Positions 16,752 through 25,691 of a stretch of DNA of 64,000 bases are shown here, in pieces (the stretch's first letter is position 1; each line of letters starts with the position of its first letter). Position numbers and translations under genes: made by a program. The DNA is taken from the NCBI GenBank assembly GCA_015061685.1, contig SUWD01000002.1, positions 124,001-188,000 of the forward strand. Reading direction: 5' to 3'. The DNA comes from Lentisphaerota bacterium (GTDB lineage: Bacteria > Verrucomicrobiota > Lentisphaeria > Victivallales > Victivallaceae). The notes beneath the pieces are model-generated. The model made no database searches and was not told the DNA's origin. It worked only from the letters and a program-made list of their open reading frames with translations.

Positions 16752-18647
16752 ATGTCGCTGCAAATTATTGCTCAATTGTCCAATCGTTTTGGTGCCGATC
16801 CGGCATACGTTCTTGCCGGTGGTGGAAACACCTCTTTTAAAGATGAAAAATTTCTCTATGTTAAACCCAGTGGTATTTCTCTGGCGGCGATCAAAGAGTG
16901 TGATTTCGTAAAAATGGATCGTGAAATCGTTCGCAGCTGTTTCGCTTTGCCGGAATTTTCCTGCAGTGCCGAAAGAGAAGCTAAAGTTAAAAGTCTGATG
17001 GCGTTTGCTATGGTCGGAGATGGATTGCGTCCTTCTGTTGAAGCTCCGATGCACGAGATCATGCCTTTTACCTATGTAGTTCATACTCATCCGGCATTGG
17101 TCAATGGTATGACCTGCGGTAATGATGGTAAGAATATCTGCAAAGAACTTTTTCCGGAAGCTCTCTGGGTCGATTATTGCGATCCCGGTTTCATCCTTGC
17201 CAAAGTCGTTTTTGATCGCTGTGAGGAGTACAAAAAAGCTTTTGCCAAAGATCCGCAGGTGATTTTCCTGCAGAATCACGGCGTTTTTGTCGGAGCTGAT
17301 ACTGCTGAAGAAATCGAGGCCATTTACAATGATATCATGGCAAAACTGGCAGCATTCTGTCAGAGTAAATCCGTTGATACTGCCGCAATCGTTCCCGGCG
17401 AAGCTGATTTGGAAACTGTTATGCAGTATGCTCCGCAACTTCGCGGATTTTTGCGGGAAAAAGATCAAACCAAACCGGTTACAGTTACGACATCCGGGGG
17501 GTTCAGCATTCCCCGTGGGCCGCTTACTCCGGACCATCTGGTTTATGCAAAAGCTTTCGGCTTGATTTCCGAAGCTCCGGAAAAAGCCGACGTTGATAAA
17601 TTTATTGCCGATCATTCTTATGCTCCCCGGATGGTTGAGATCCCCGGCAAAGCCGTTTTCTGTGCCGGAAAGAATCGTGCCGGTGCCGCTACGGTGCAAG
17701 CACTGGCTCTCAATGGAGCCTTGATTGAAAAAATCGCCGCAGCTTTCGGAGGGGTCCATTATCTCACAGATGCCCAGCGTGAATTTATTGAAAACTGGGA
17801 AGTTGAGTCTTACCGGGCAAAAGTTGCTTCCGGCAGTGCCACCGGATTGACTGGTTTGGTCGCAGTTGTTACCGGCGGTGCCCAGGGATTCGGCTATGGT
17901 ATTGCCGAAAGCCTTGCTGTACTGGGAGCTGATATCGTTGTCGCCGATATGAATGCGGAGGGAGCTGCCAAAGCCGCCGCCACTCTTGGTGCCGGTGCCA
18001 GAGGTTTTGCAGTCAATGTGGCTGATGAAGCATCCGTGGAAAAACTGGTCCAGGATATTGTGAAAGAGTATGGCGGTGTTGATCTGCTGGTTTCCAATGC
18101 CGGAGTCGCCCGTGCCGGAAGTGTCAAATCTTTCGCCATGAAAGACTGGGAATTTGTTACCAATGTCAACTATAACGGATTTTTCCTCTGTACCAAATAC
18201 TTTGCCCAAGTAATGAGTGTTCAGAATAAAGCAACCGGATTGTGGAGCGATATTGTTCAGGTCAACAGTAAAAGCGGTCTTGCCGGAAGTAAAAACAATG
18301 GAGCTTATGCCGGAAGTAAATTCGGCGGCTTGGGCTTAGTTCAGAGCTTTGCTCTGGAATTGGTTTCCGATTCCATTAAAGTCAATGCGGTTTGCCCCGG
18401 CAACTTCCTTGATGGTCCGTTGTGGAGCGATCCTGAACGCGGTCTTTTCGTCCAGTACCTCGCTGCCGGAAAAGTTCCCGGTGCAAAAACTGTTGCCGAT
18501 GTCCGCCGTCACTACGAAAGTCTCGTTCCGATGAATCGCGGTTGTTTCCCCGCTGATGTGGCAAAAGCTATTGTTTACGCTGTTGAGCAGCAGTATGAAA
18601 CCGGACAGGCAATCGCCGTCACCGGCGGTCAGATCATGTTGAACTAA
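16752..18647 (+). CDS. Bifunctional class II aldolase / short-chain dehydrogenase
   Basis: A 631-residue fusion. Residues 1-230 are a class II aldolase with zinc ligands in HTHPALVNG (near 115) and NHGVFVGAD (near 177). Residues about 370-631 are an SDR domain with NAD motif TGGAQGFG (near 373), NAGVA and catalytic Ser/Tyr519/Lys in AYAGSKFG. The family includes rhamnulose-1-phosphate aldolase/lactaldehyde dehydrogenase fusions. It would cleave a ketose-1-phosphate to DHAP plus lactaldehyde and then convert the aldehyde. A PfkB kinase follows 25 bp downstream and rhaA lies at 38.8 kb, so deoxyhexose catabolism is likely. The exact sugar is inference. Confidence 0.88.
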   Translation: MSLQIIAQLSNRFGADPAYVLAGGGNTSFKDEKFLYVKPSGISLAAIKECDFVKMDREIVRSCFALPEFSCSAEREAKVKSLMAFAMVGDGLRPSVEAPMHEIMPFTYVVHTHPALVNGMTCGNDGKNICKELFPEALWVDYCDPGFILAKVVFDRCEEYKKAFAKDPQVIFLQNHGVFVGADTAEEIEAIYNDIMAKLAAFCQSKSVDTAAIVPGEADLETVMQYAPQLRGFLREKDQTKPVTVTTSGGFSIPRGPLTPDHLVYAKAFGLISEAPEKADVDKFIADHSYAPRMVEIPGKAVFCAGKNRAGAATVQALALNGALIEKIAAAFGGVHYLTDAQREFIENWEVESYRAKVASGSATGLTGLVAVVTGGAQGFGYGIAESLAVLGADIVVADMNAEGAAKAAATLGAGARGFAVNVADEASVEKLVQDIVKEYGGVDLLVSNAGVARAGSVKSFAMKDWEFVTNVNYNGFFLCTKYFAQVMSVQNKATGLWSDIVQVNSKSGLAGSKNNGAYAGSKFGGLGLVQSFALELVSDSIKVNAVCPGNFLDGPLWSDPERGLFVQYLAAGKVPGAKTVADVRRHYESLVPMNRGCFPADVAKAIVYAVEQQYETGQAIAVTGGQIMLN

Positions 18648-18672
18648 TTAACTTAAGGAAGGATATAATATT

Positions 18673-19689
18673 ATGAAAAGAGGAATTATCGGAGCTGGAA
18701 ACTGGATTCAGGATCGGGTAAAAACCATTGACCGGTGGCCTGGAGAGGGAAATCTTTGCAATATTACCAAAGAGGAAGCTGCTCCCGGCGGCGGTCCGGC
18801 TAATGTCCTTTTTGATATCAGTGCTGCTGATCCGGCATTGCCGCTTTATGCTGCCGGACGTATCGGCACTGACGGTGAAGGTGATTATCTGCTTGATGAA
18901 ATCACCAAACGCGGAATTGATGCCCGTTATATGTTCCGTACCAATGGAAGAACCAGTTACACCGACGTTATGTCCGGCGAGGGGAAGAGGACCTTTTTCC
19001 ATTGCCGTGGAGCGAATGCAGAACTTTGTTTTGACGACCTCAAAGATATCGACGTTCCGGCAAAGTATTTCTATCTTGCTTATTTGCTGCTTTTGGACAC
19101 TATGGATTCCGAAGATCCTGAATATGGCACTCAGGCTGTCCGTACCTTGAAAACCATGCAGGATAAAGGTTATGAAACCGTTGTGGATTTCGTTTCCGAA
19201 GCTCCGGAAAAATTCCGGACCAAAGTTTTGCCTGCTCTGCCGTACATTGACCACTTGATTGTCAATGAAGTGGAAACGGCCTGCTGTACCGGAGAAGCTC
19301 TGCGGGATGATGATGGCAAATTGCTTGCAGATAAACTTCCGGCTGCCGTAAAATTCCTTTTTGACAAAGGTGTAAAAAAGACAGTTGTGATTCATTTTCC
19401 GGAAGGTGCCTGTGCCGGTTTGCCGGATGGAACTTATCTCTATGTTCCCAGTTTTTACATTGCCAAAGATGATATTGTAGGAAGTAACGGGGCAGGGGAT
19501 GCTTTCTGTGCCGGTGTACTTTATGGTCTGCATGAAAACTGGGATCTGAAAAAATGTCTTACCATCGGTGGGGCATTCAGTAACTTCAATCTTCGTTCTG
19601 CGACTGCCAGCGGCGGAGCTGTTTCACTGGATAAAATGTTGAAATTCGTTGAAACAGCCAAGTTGTCTCCGTTGCCGGAAAATATGTAA
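18673..19689 (+). CDS. PfkB family sugar kinase
   Basis: A 338-residue ribokinase-fold kinase. It has the N-terminal GGGPANVLFDIS motif near residue 40 and the C-terminal anion-hole motif VGSNGAGDAFCAG near 272 with the catalytic Asp. It is cotranscribed with the aldolase/dehydrogenase fusion, so it probably phosphorylates the ketose that the aldolase cleaves. No RhaB-type rhamnulokinase is in the window although rhaA is. This kinase is therefore a candidate stand-in, which is inference. RBS AAGGAAGGA lies ahead of the ATG. Confidence 0.88.
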   Translation: MKRGIIGAGNWIQDRVKTIDRWPGEGNLCNITKEEAAPGGGPANVLFDISAADPALPLYAAGRIGTDGEGDYLLDEITKRGIDARYMFRTNGRTSYTDVMSGEGKRTFFHCRGANAELCFDDLKDIDVPAKYFYLAYLLLLDTMDSEDPEYGTQAVRTLKTMQDKGYETVVDFVSEAPEKFRTKVLPALPYIDHLIVNEVETACCTGEALRDDDGKLLADKLPAAVKFLFDKGVKKTVVIHFPEGACAGLPDGTYLYVPSFYIAKDDIVGSNGAGDAFCAGVLYGLHENWDLKKCLTIGGAFSNFNLRSATASGGAVSLDKMLKFVETAKLSPLPENM

Positions 19690-19709
19690 TCATACATCGG
19701 AGCTTTTTC

Positions 19710-22112
19710 ATGCTTAATGCTCAAAACGGACCGGCGATTACAATTGACGGCGGTTTGGAAAGTACAACGTATCTGCTTCGCTTGCGTGAACCGGTTGTGT
19801 TTCCATACACTCTCGGATCGGCACAAGCATCGGCAGATTGTGATTTGGCCGCTCTTTCAGCGGCGATGAAACACGATCGGGTCGTTGCAGTTTTTAATGA
19901 GATTCCGACTGTCAGGGAATTGAAAAACCTGCAAATTGGCGGCACATTGCCCCAATTTCAGGATGGAACAACCCGGCGTTGTGCAGTAGGAACATTGGCG
20001 AGAGTAGTCAAGGAGATCAGTTTGCCGGATGGAACAAAAAAAATTGTCATCCGGGGATTGAAAAGAATTATTGTCTCCAGTTTGCTCACTTCAGCTGATG
20101 GTACGCCTTTAGTGCGTTACCGGGTAATGAATGAAACCGGCAATGCCGATGCGATGAAACTTGCCGGAAGATTAAAGGCAGTTCAGCAGATGTTTGCCGA
20201 ATTATCATCCATTCAACCGGGATTTCAGGAGGAGTTGGCACTTGGTTTTCAAGGCAACATTTCTCCTGCCCGCTGCACGGATCAGGTCGCTGATGTTGTA
20301 AATCTTTCTTATGCGGAAAAGTTGCTTTTGCTGGCTTCCGGAGATTTGGAAAGCCGTATGGAATTGCTCACTGTTTTGCTCAACCGGGAGTTGGAAAACA
20401 ATCGGATGGGGATGCAGTTGCAAGCCCAGGTACAGGAGGCAATGGGGGCATCTCAACGGGAATTTTTCCTCAGAGAACAGCTTAAGGCGATCAAGAATGA
20501 ATTAGGCGAATTAAGCAGCAACTCCGATGTAGTCGAGCTGATGGAAAAGATGAGCAATTGTCAACTGCCGGAATTGGTAGAGACAACTGTAAAAAAAGAA
20601 CTTGAGCGTCTTGAGCTGCTCCCGCAAAATGCTCCGGAGTATCATATCAGCTACAATTATATAAATACGATGCTTGACATACCGTGGATGGTTTTCAGCC
20701 AGGATTTGCTGGATTGTGCAAAAGCCGCAAAAGTCCTTGATGAAGATCACTACGGTCTGGAAGATGTCAAGGTGAGGATTCTTGAGTTTCTTGCCGTTAT
20801 GCAGCGACGCAGCAGTACCGGCGATTGCCGGGCTCCGATCCTCTGCCTTGCAGGTCCTCCCGGTGTCGGGAAAACCTCTATCGGCAGATCTATTGCCAGA
20901 GCAATGGGACGGGAATTTATCCGGGTTTCTTTCGGGGGTGTCAGAGATGAAGCGGAAATCCGTGGTCACCGACGCACTTATGTCGGAGCTATGCCGGGAC
21001 GAATTGTTCAGAATTTAAAAAGGGCAGGGACTTCCAATCCGGTATTCATGCTTGATGAGATCGATAAACTTGCTCATGATTTCCGTGGCGATCCGGCATC
21101 TGCTTTGCTGGAAGTGCTGGATCCTGAACAAAACAATGCGTTTAATGATAATTTTGTTGAATTGCCGCTTGATTTATCCAAGGTGTTTTTTATAGCTACA
21201 GCCAACGTATTGGAAGATATTCCCGGACCGTTGCGTGATCGTATGGAAATCATCCGTTTGTCCGGATATACTGCTTTGGAAAAGAAAGAGATCGCCAAGC
21301 GTTATCTTATTCCGCGTCAGCTGAAAGAGAATGGATTGGATAATTGCAAAATCACATTCAGAACATCTGCCGTCAACGAGGTGATCGAGGGATATACAAT
21401 GGAAGCCGGTGTCCGGGAACTTGACCGGATCATTGCCCGTGTGTGCCGGAGAATCGCCAGAAAAATGATTGCCGGAGAACTGAACGAGAATAATCCACTT
21501 CCCGTTGATAATAAAATGGTAAACAGCTTGCTTGGCGCCCGCAAATATTTGAAAGATCTTGCACCTGCACCATTGCCGGGATGTGCAACCGGCATGGCAT
21601 GGACAAGTGCCGGCGGTGTGGTTCTCCCGGTTGAAACGGCGGTTCTTCCCGGCGGCAAAGGTAATTTGAAATTGACCGGATCATTGGGGAAAGTCATGCT
21701 TGAATCAGCGGAGACAGCTTTTACATTCATCCGTTCACAAGCTCCCAAAAGCATTAAGCCGGAATTCTTTTACGAGAATGATTTTCACATTCATGTCCCC
21801 GATGGAGCCACTCCCAAAGATGGACCGTCAGCAGGCATAACGATTTCGCTGGCTTTGATGTCAAGATTGCTCAACAAACCTTTGATTCCCCGTCTGGCGA
21901 TGACCGGAGAAATCACATTGCAGGGCAGGGTAACTGCAATCGGCGGAGTAAGAGAGAAACTGGTTGGAGCTATTCGAGCCGGGATCAAGACGGTACTTGT
22001 GCCGCAAGATAACCGCAAAGATGTCGAGGAATTGCCGGAAAACATCCGTAAATCTCTTGATATTCATTTTGTCAGTTCTTTTGCTGAAGCTGTAAAAATC
22101 GCATTCAAATAA
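19710..22112 (+). CDS. lon: ATP-dependent protease Lon
   Basis: An 800-residue LonA. The N-terminal substrate-binding LAN domain (about 1-200) is followed by a coiled-coil segment. The AAA+ module has Walker A GPPGVGKTS near 382 and Walker B VFMLDEIDK near 447. The protease domain has catalytic Ser707 in PKDGPSAG and Lys750 in REKLVGA. It degrades damaged and regulatory cytoplasmic proteins. Full length for the family. It lies 20 bp after the PfkB kinase gene, which looks accidental rather than functional. Confidence 0.96.
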   Translation: MLNAQNGPAITIDGGLESTTYLLRLREPVVFPYTLGSAQASADCDLAALSAAMKHDRVVAVFNEIPTVRELKNLQIGGTLPQFQDGTTRRCAVGTLARVVKEISLPDGTKKIVIRGLKRIIVSSLLTSADGTPLVRYRVMNETGNADAMKLAGRLKAVQQMFAELSSIQPGFQEELALGFQGNISPARCTDQVADVVNLSYAEKLLLLASGDLESRMELLTVLLNRELENNRMGMQLQAQVQEAMGASQREFFLREQLKAIKNELGELSSNSDVVELMEKMSNCQLPELVETTVKKELERLELLPQNAPEYHISYNYINTMLDIPWMVFSQDLLDCAKAAKVLDEDHYGLEDVKVRILEFLAVMQRRSSTGDCRAPILCLAGPPGVGKTSIGRSIARAMGREFIRVSFGGVRDEAEIRGHRRTYVGAMPGRIVQNLKRAGTSNPVFMLDEIDKLAHDFRGDPASALLEVLDPEQNNAFNDNFVELPLDLSKVFFIATANVLEDIPGPLRDRMEIIRLSGYTALEKKEIAKRYLIPRQLKENGLDNCKITFRTSAVNEVIEGYTMEAGVRELDRIIARVCRRIARKMIAGELNENNPLPVDNKMVNSLLGARKYLKDLAPAPLPGCATGMAWTSAGGVVLPVETAVLPGGKGNLKLTGSLGKVMLESAETAFTFIRSQAPKSIKPEFFYENDFHIHVPDGATPKDGPSAGITISLALMSRLLNKPLIPRLAMTGEITLQGRVTAIGGVREKLVGAIRAGIKTVLVPQDNRKDVEELPENIRKSLDIHFVSSFAEAVKIAFK

Positions 22113-22122
22113 AAGGTGTTTT

Positions 22123-22848
22123 ATGAAAAAAGTACTGTTTGTAATGACAGTTTTGCTGTCTGCACTGGTTTTTGCTGCTGATGCTCCGGAAAATATTCCG
22201 ATGGAGGAATTTGTTGCCCGGGCAAGACGCACGAATAATGTAGCAACGTATGCAAAACTTCACGGTACACTTCAGCATCGCCGCCGTGGGCAGGATACTA
22301 TTTCCATGCCGGTTTATTTTGGTACAATTATCCATCCTGACCGTACTATCGGTCAACTGGTACTTGACCGGAAAGAAGGTTACATGCTGACACAGGCTCA
22401 AGGTTCCGGTATGACTATCGTGAAGCCTATGGGGGATTCTGCAGAAACAGACAAATTGGGTTATGTCGGAGTCCGGGCTTCTGATTTGGTAATGAGCTTT
22501 CTTTTTTGCAAAGTGGAAAAGGAATTTGACAGCGAATTGCTTCGGGGGATGGTGCATTGCCGGGTGTTTTTGCTGGATGATCCGGAACACAAGGAAAAGA
22601 TTAAAGTTTGGATATCCAGTGAACATGCCTTCCCGTTGAAAGCTGAATTTTATCATTATGGTGAGGATAAACGTTTCCGGGAATTGGAAGCCAGTGCTTT
22701 GACCAAGAAAAACGATCTTTATTATGTCCGCAGGATTCGTCTTGAGGGACCGGGGTGGATGACTAAAATCGATTTTGATGGAGAGCAGGCAGAGATTAAT
22801 TTACTGGGTAATCCGGCTCCGAATATTTTTATCCCATTGGCAAAATAG
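22123..22848 (+). CDS. Exported outer-membrane lipoprotein-sorting-like protein
   Basis: A 241-residue protein with a signal peptide (MKKVLFVMTVLLSALVFAADA). The mature beta-rich domain resembles the outer membrane lipoprotein-sorting family (LolA/LolB-like fold): FGTIIHPDRTIGQLVLDRKEG, VWISSEHAFPLKAEFY, and a C-terminal RRIRLEGPGWMTKIDFDGEQAEINL. It likely binds lipid or a lipoprotein in the periplasm. The family match is by pattern recognition and the precise role is unknown. The following deoxyribosyltransferase gene starts 26 bp later. Confidence 0.75.
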   Translation: MKKVLFVMTVLLSALVFAADAPENIPMEEFVARARRTNNVATYAKLHGTLQHRRRGQDTISMPVYFGTIIHPDRTIGQLVLDRKEGYMLTQAQGSGMTIVKPMGDSAETDKLGYVGVRASDLVMSFLFCKVEKEFDSELLRGMVHCRVFLLDDPEHKEKIKVWISSEHAFPLKAEFYHYGEDKRFRELEASALTKKNDLYYVRRIRLEGPGWMTKIDFDGEQAEINLLGNPAPNIFIPLAK

Positions 22849-22874
22849 TGATTGTAAGCAGGGCAGGGGGCAAA

Positions 22875-23496
22875 ATGGAAACAGGGAAGGTGTATTGGGC
22901 CGGGGATCTTTTTAACTTCAAAGATCTTTTAGGCAACCGGATGCTTGCTGATCGTTTCAATACTTTGGCAGAAGGCCGTTGGCAGGCAGTTTTACCACAG
23001 GATTCCGAGTCGAATTCATCCCGTTCTCAAAGTATTCGGGATGATGACCTTGAATTACTTTTTTTCCAGTGATGCTGTTGTTGCCAATTTCGATGGTACA
23101 GATTTGGATTCCGGAACAGTTGTGGAATTTTGTTTTGCCAAGTTTCTGGAATTGCCCACGGTGCTGTTGAGGACAGATTTCCGCAAAAACGGTGATTCCG
23201 CTGCCTCCAATGCCGATCCCTGGAATCTGATGTGTTCCGGATATCCGGGGACAGAAACGATTTGCATCCATTCCATGATGCAATTCCGGCAAAAATCTAT
23301 AGATCAACTTCTGGATTATCTTGCAGGAGAGATAATCCGGAAGTTGGATCATTGTTCTGCTTCCCCCAGAGTTTCAACGCCGGAAGAGGATTTCGCCGCA
23401 TTTGTCAGGGCTGTCAAGTGTGCCGGAGGATCTATGATTGAACGGTTTCCTGAAGAACGGATCAAAAAATTGATTTCACGCCGCCATTACAGCTGA
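22875..23496 (+). pseudogene. Nucleoside 2-deoxyribosyltransferase family gene with a +1 frameshift at a T7 run
   Basis: The first frame (ATG 22875, after GGGGG) reads KVYWAGDLFNFKDLLGNRMLADRF and ends DDLELLFFQ-stop at 23072. The second frame continues the same protein with FSSDAVVANFDGTDLDSGTVVEF, the catalytic region of the family. The break is at seven T residues (23059-23065). Removing one T restores DLELLFSSDAVVANFDG and a full-length protein of about 206 residues. The enzyme family exchanges or hydrolyses deoxynucleosides. It may be a young pseudogene, a sequence error in a homopolymer, or a gene rescued by slippage at T7. The rest of the reading frame is intact, which argues against an old pseudogene. 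Confidence 0.8.
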
Positions 23497-23498
23497 AG

Positions 23499-25337
23499 TT
23501 ATTTATCTATTGTAAACAGATCTTTCTTGCGGATATACATTACTGCCGCAATGATCATTAAAATGCCGACAGAAATCAACGCTGTAATACGCCACAAAGA
23601 ATCAAGACCGGATAAATCAATCAGAATAATTTTGAAACAGGTCAATGCAAAAAGCAATCCTCCCAGATGCCGCAATACCGGCAGTGCTTTTTTTATTCCG
23701 GTCAAAGTCAGCACAAGAGCGATAATACTCCACAAAACAGATACACCTCCCAAACGGAATGACGGCAGATAATTTTCAAGGAATTCATATGTTTCGCAAC
23801 TGAGGTAAATAAAGAGCATTGCTCCGCCGACAATAAACATGACATTTGATACGACACTCATCCATTCATATTTTTCTCTGCACTGATTTTTCTTTATAAA
23901 AGATGCTGCGATGAGTAATGATACGGCAAATGTACCATACGTCAACAGATTGTAACGCAGTTCGATCAAGTAACCACTGTCAGCCGGTTCGGTGAAAGTC
24001 AAAACGGCATAAATAAACAGCACCAAGCTGCTGGCTGTAAAAAGTTTTGTGTAAAAATATTTTGCCATGAGAGCTGAAGATAATGCCGTAAGTGATAAAA
24101 CCGTGGAATGCCAGAAGTATTTCCTTAAGGCAAATTCCTCCGCACATACCAAAGCCAATATTGCAAATGCAAGGAAACAGAACTTATTCTTTTTATCCGG
24201 ACAAAAACGGAAAACCAGCAAATTGATCAATACCGCCAATATGGAATTGCATGCGGCCAATATGCCGGATTGATCGATGTGATTGGCAAAAAGCAGCGAA
24301 AATATGAAAAAATTCACATTTGCAATGCTCCACAAATAATACTCAACTTTCTCCAAATCGGATCTATTCCAAAAGGGCAGGGTACAGAGAAGATAATTTA
24401 TTCCCGATAAACCCAACAGCCAATAACTGTAAAGACCTGTTTGTTCACATTCGTATTTTGAAAACAGATAAACGATCGGATAAGCGTATCCGACTGCCAG
24501 CAGGCATCGAAGCGATGGCCAATTTTTCCGGAAAGCTGTAAAAGCCAAACCGGAGTTCAGCAATGCAAAATAGCAGATAAAAGGGTAGGGTACCGGCAGA
24601 TCTGCCGCCATAAAAACAGGAGCAATATATCCTCCGAGGCCTCCAACAAAGGCGGTGACCGGAGAGTTGCGATGCCAGGAACAGGCAATGGAAGCAAGGA
24701 CGGTTGCTATCGTCAATATTGAGATCGTTTTTATGCCGAACATACCGTAAAAACTGTATGCGGCAAAAGAGGTGAAAAACATAAGTGCAAATCCGCCGCC
24801 GGATATAGTTAAATTGAGTTTGCGATACTTGCCACGGGCAAAAAAGTGTCCTGCTGCGGCAGCAGCTGTCCCGGCAAAATAAGATATCCCAATACGCAGG
24901 GCAGGGGAAAACATTTTTCTGTCAAACGAATATTTCAGTAAAAAGCCGGCCCCGACCAATAAAAGTAATACTCCACACCGGATCAACCATGTCGTGACAA
25001 CTGCATATTCCGGAGCAACATTGTCCGGACGGAAATTTTCTCCGACAGACAGCCAATTCCAGAATTTGTTCCATGGGGTATTGTTTTTATTCTGCTCCTG
25101 TGGCAACAGAATTGCTTTGTAAACAACCGGTTCTGCTTTTTTTACTTCCGGATATGTTTCTGTGGTCGCAGCAGTCGAATTGTCTACTTCCTGACAGTCT
25201 GCATTGTTTTTATTATAAAGGTGATATTCTATCCGGGAAACAGTGTTTTGAATCCTTTCGATCTTGTTAAAAAGAAAAAATATAATAGAAAGCAACAAAA
25301 GAACAAGCAATATAGTGGCCGTAAGCAACAATTCCAT
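23499..25337 (-). CDS. DUF2339 polytopic membrane protein
   Basis: A 612-residue protein with an N-terminal membrane helix and a short coiled coil (KIERIQNTVSRIEYHLYNKN). A hydrophilic linker follows to about residue 110, then about 18 hydrophobic helices. The start of the membrane part (TWLIRCGVLLLLVGAGFLLKYSFDRKMFSPALRIGISYFAG) and GGGFALMFFTSFAAYSFYG are typical of DUF2339. Function unknown. It converges with the deoxyribosyltransferase gene (2 bp between stops). It is AT-richer and more hydrophobic than its neighbours. Confidence 0.85.
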   Translation of the reverse strand: MELLLTATILLVLLLLSIIFFLFNKIERIQNTVSRIEYHLYNKNNADCQEVDNSTAATTETYPEVKKAEPVVYKAILLPQEQNKNNTPWNKFWNWLSVGENFRPDNVAPEYAVVTTWLIRCGVLLLLVGAGFLLKYSFDRKMFSPALRIGISYFAGTAAAAAGHFFARGKYRKLNLTISGGGFALMFFTSFAAYSFYGMFGIKTISILTIATVLASIACSWHRNSPVTAFVGGLGGYIAPVFMAADLPVPYPFICYFALLNSGLAFTAFRKNWPSLRCLLAVGYAYPIVYLFSKYECEQTGLYSYWLLGLSGINYLLCTLPFWNRSDLEKVEYYLWSIANVNFFIFSLLFANHIDQSGILAACNSILAVLINLLVFRFCPDKKNKFCFLAFAILALVCAEEFALRKYFWHSTVLSLTALSSALMAKYFYTKLFTASSLVLFIYAVLTFTEPADSGYLIELRYNLLTYGTFAVSLLIAASFIKKNQCREKYEWMSVVSNVMFIVGGAMLFIYLSCETYEFLENYLPSFRLGGVSVLWSIIALVLTLTGIKKALPVLRHLGGLLFALTCFKIILIDLSGLDSLWRITALISVGILMIIAAVMYIRKKDLFTIDK

Positions 25338-25370
25338 AAAAACCTCTCAATGAAAGCAAACTGATATCTT

Positions 25371-25399
25371 AATATAGTTCCACAACCCGCAAAATGCAA
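25371..25399 (-). promoter_or_regulatory. Promoter of the DUF2339 gene
   Basis: On the minus strand TTGCAT (complement of 25394-25399), 17-bp spacer and TATATT (complement of 25371-25376), 34 bp before the start codon. Confidence 0.55.
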
Positions 25400-25548
25400 A
25401 CGAAAATAGGCAGATGAATTTTTCAGAACAAAAGAAGATAGTTATCAACAATTATTGCCAAGTTATTAACAATCTGTTTTTTGAGAAGCATAATACCTTT
25501 GTAATTATAAAGATACAAAAATAAAACTCGGTTGGCAAATGATATTTA

Positions 25549-25576
25549 ACTTAACATAACGCACATTATGCGACGT
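25549..25576 (-). other. dif: Candidate dif site (XerCD chromosome dimer resolution)
   Basis: Read on the minus strand: XerC arm ACGTCGCATAA (25576-25566), central TGTGCG (25565-25560), XerD arm TTATGTTAAGT (25559-25549). The E. coli site is GGTGCGCATAA, TGTATA, TTATGTTAAAT. The XerD arm matches 10 of 11. The XerC arm matches 7 of 11 to E. coli, including the whole CGCATAA core, and 10 of 11 to the broader RNTKCGCATAA consensus. It lies in the 354-bp intergenic stretch between the DUF2339 gene and fabD. It sits inside the only interval where the orientation of GGGNAGGG octamers flips (24906-26542). XerC/XerD would resolve chromosome dimers here under FtsK control. Confidence 0.9.
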
Positions 25577-25616
25577 TACAGGTGGATAAAAATCAATCGT
25601 TTATTTTGTTGACAGT

Positions 25617-25645
25617 TTGCTTTTTGCATGATTAGGCTTTATATT
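25617..25645 (+). promoter_or_regulatory. Promoter of fabD
   Basis: TTGCTT (25617-25622), 17-bp spacer, TATATT (25640-25645), 46 bp before the fabD start. The better-looking TTGACA at 25609-25614 is 25 bp from this -10 and so not its partner. Confidence 0.55.
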
Positions 25646-25691
25646 TAATAGATGTCAATATTTTAATCTAACCAAAGCAAGGTGTAAAATT

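Larger units (their letters stand above)
2383..24906 (+). repeat. KOPS-like GGGNAGGG octamers, left arm, all on the plus strand
   Basis: Eleven dispersed octamers, not a continuous repeat. GGGCAGGG at 2383, 7468, 9512, 12585, 19490, 21022, 21923, 22861, 24375 and 24899; GGGTAGGG at 24583. All read 5'-3' towards the dif-like site. Density rises near it. No CCCTNCCC copy was found by eye in this interval. Confidence 0.8.

Noticed and set aside
16704-18209. 501-codon open frame antisense to the aldolase/dehydrogenase gene
   Set aside because: Low-complexity, no family features, no ribosome binding site; a shadow of a well-supported gene on the plus strand.
22848-22874. GTG start at 22848 for the deoxyribosyltransferase gene
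   Set aside because: ATG 22875 follows a G-rich ribosome binding site and gives the family-typical N-terminus.
25442-25589. Three DnaA-box-like nonamers (TTATCAACA 25442, TTATTAACA 25463, GGTGGATAA 25581) suggesting a replication origin
   Set aside because: Matches are imperfect and expected in AT-rich DNA; no dnaA, dnaN or gidA is nearby, and the dif-like site with converging octamers indicates the terminus instead.
25609-25614. Perfect TTGACA as the fabD -35
   Set aside because: It is 25 bp from the only good -10; TTGCTT at 25617 has the correct 17-bp spacing.
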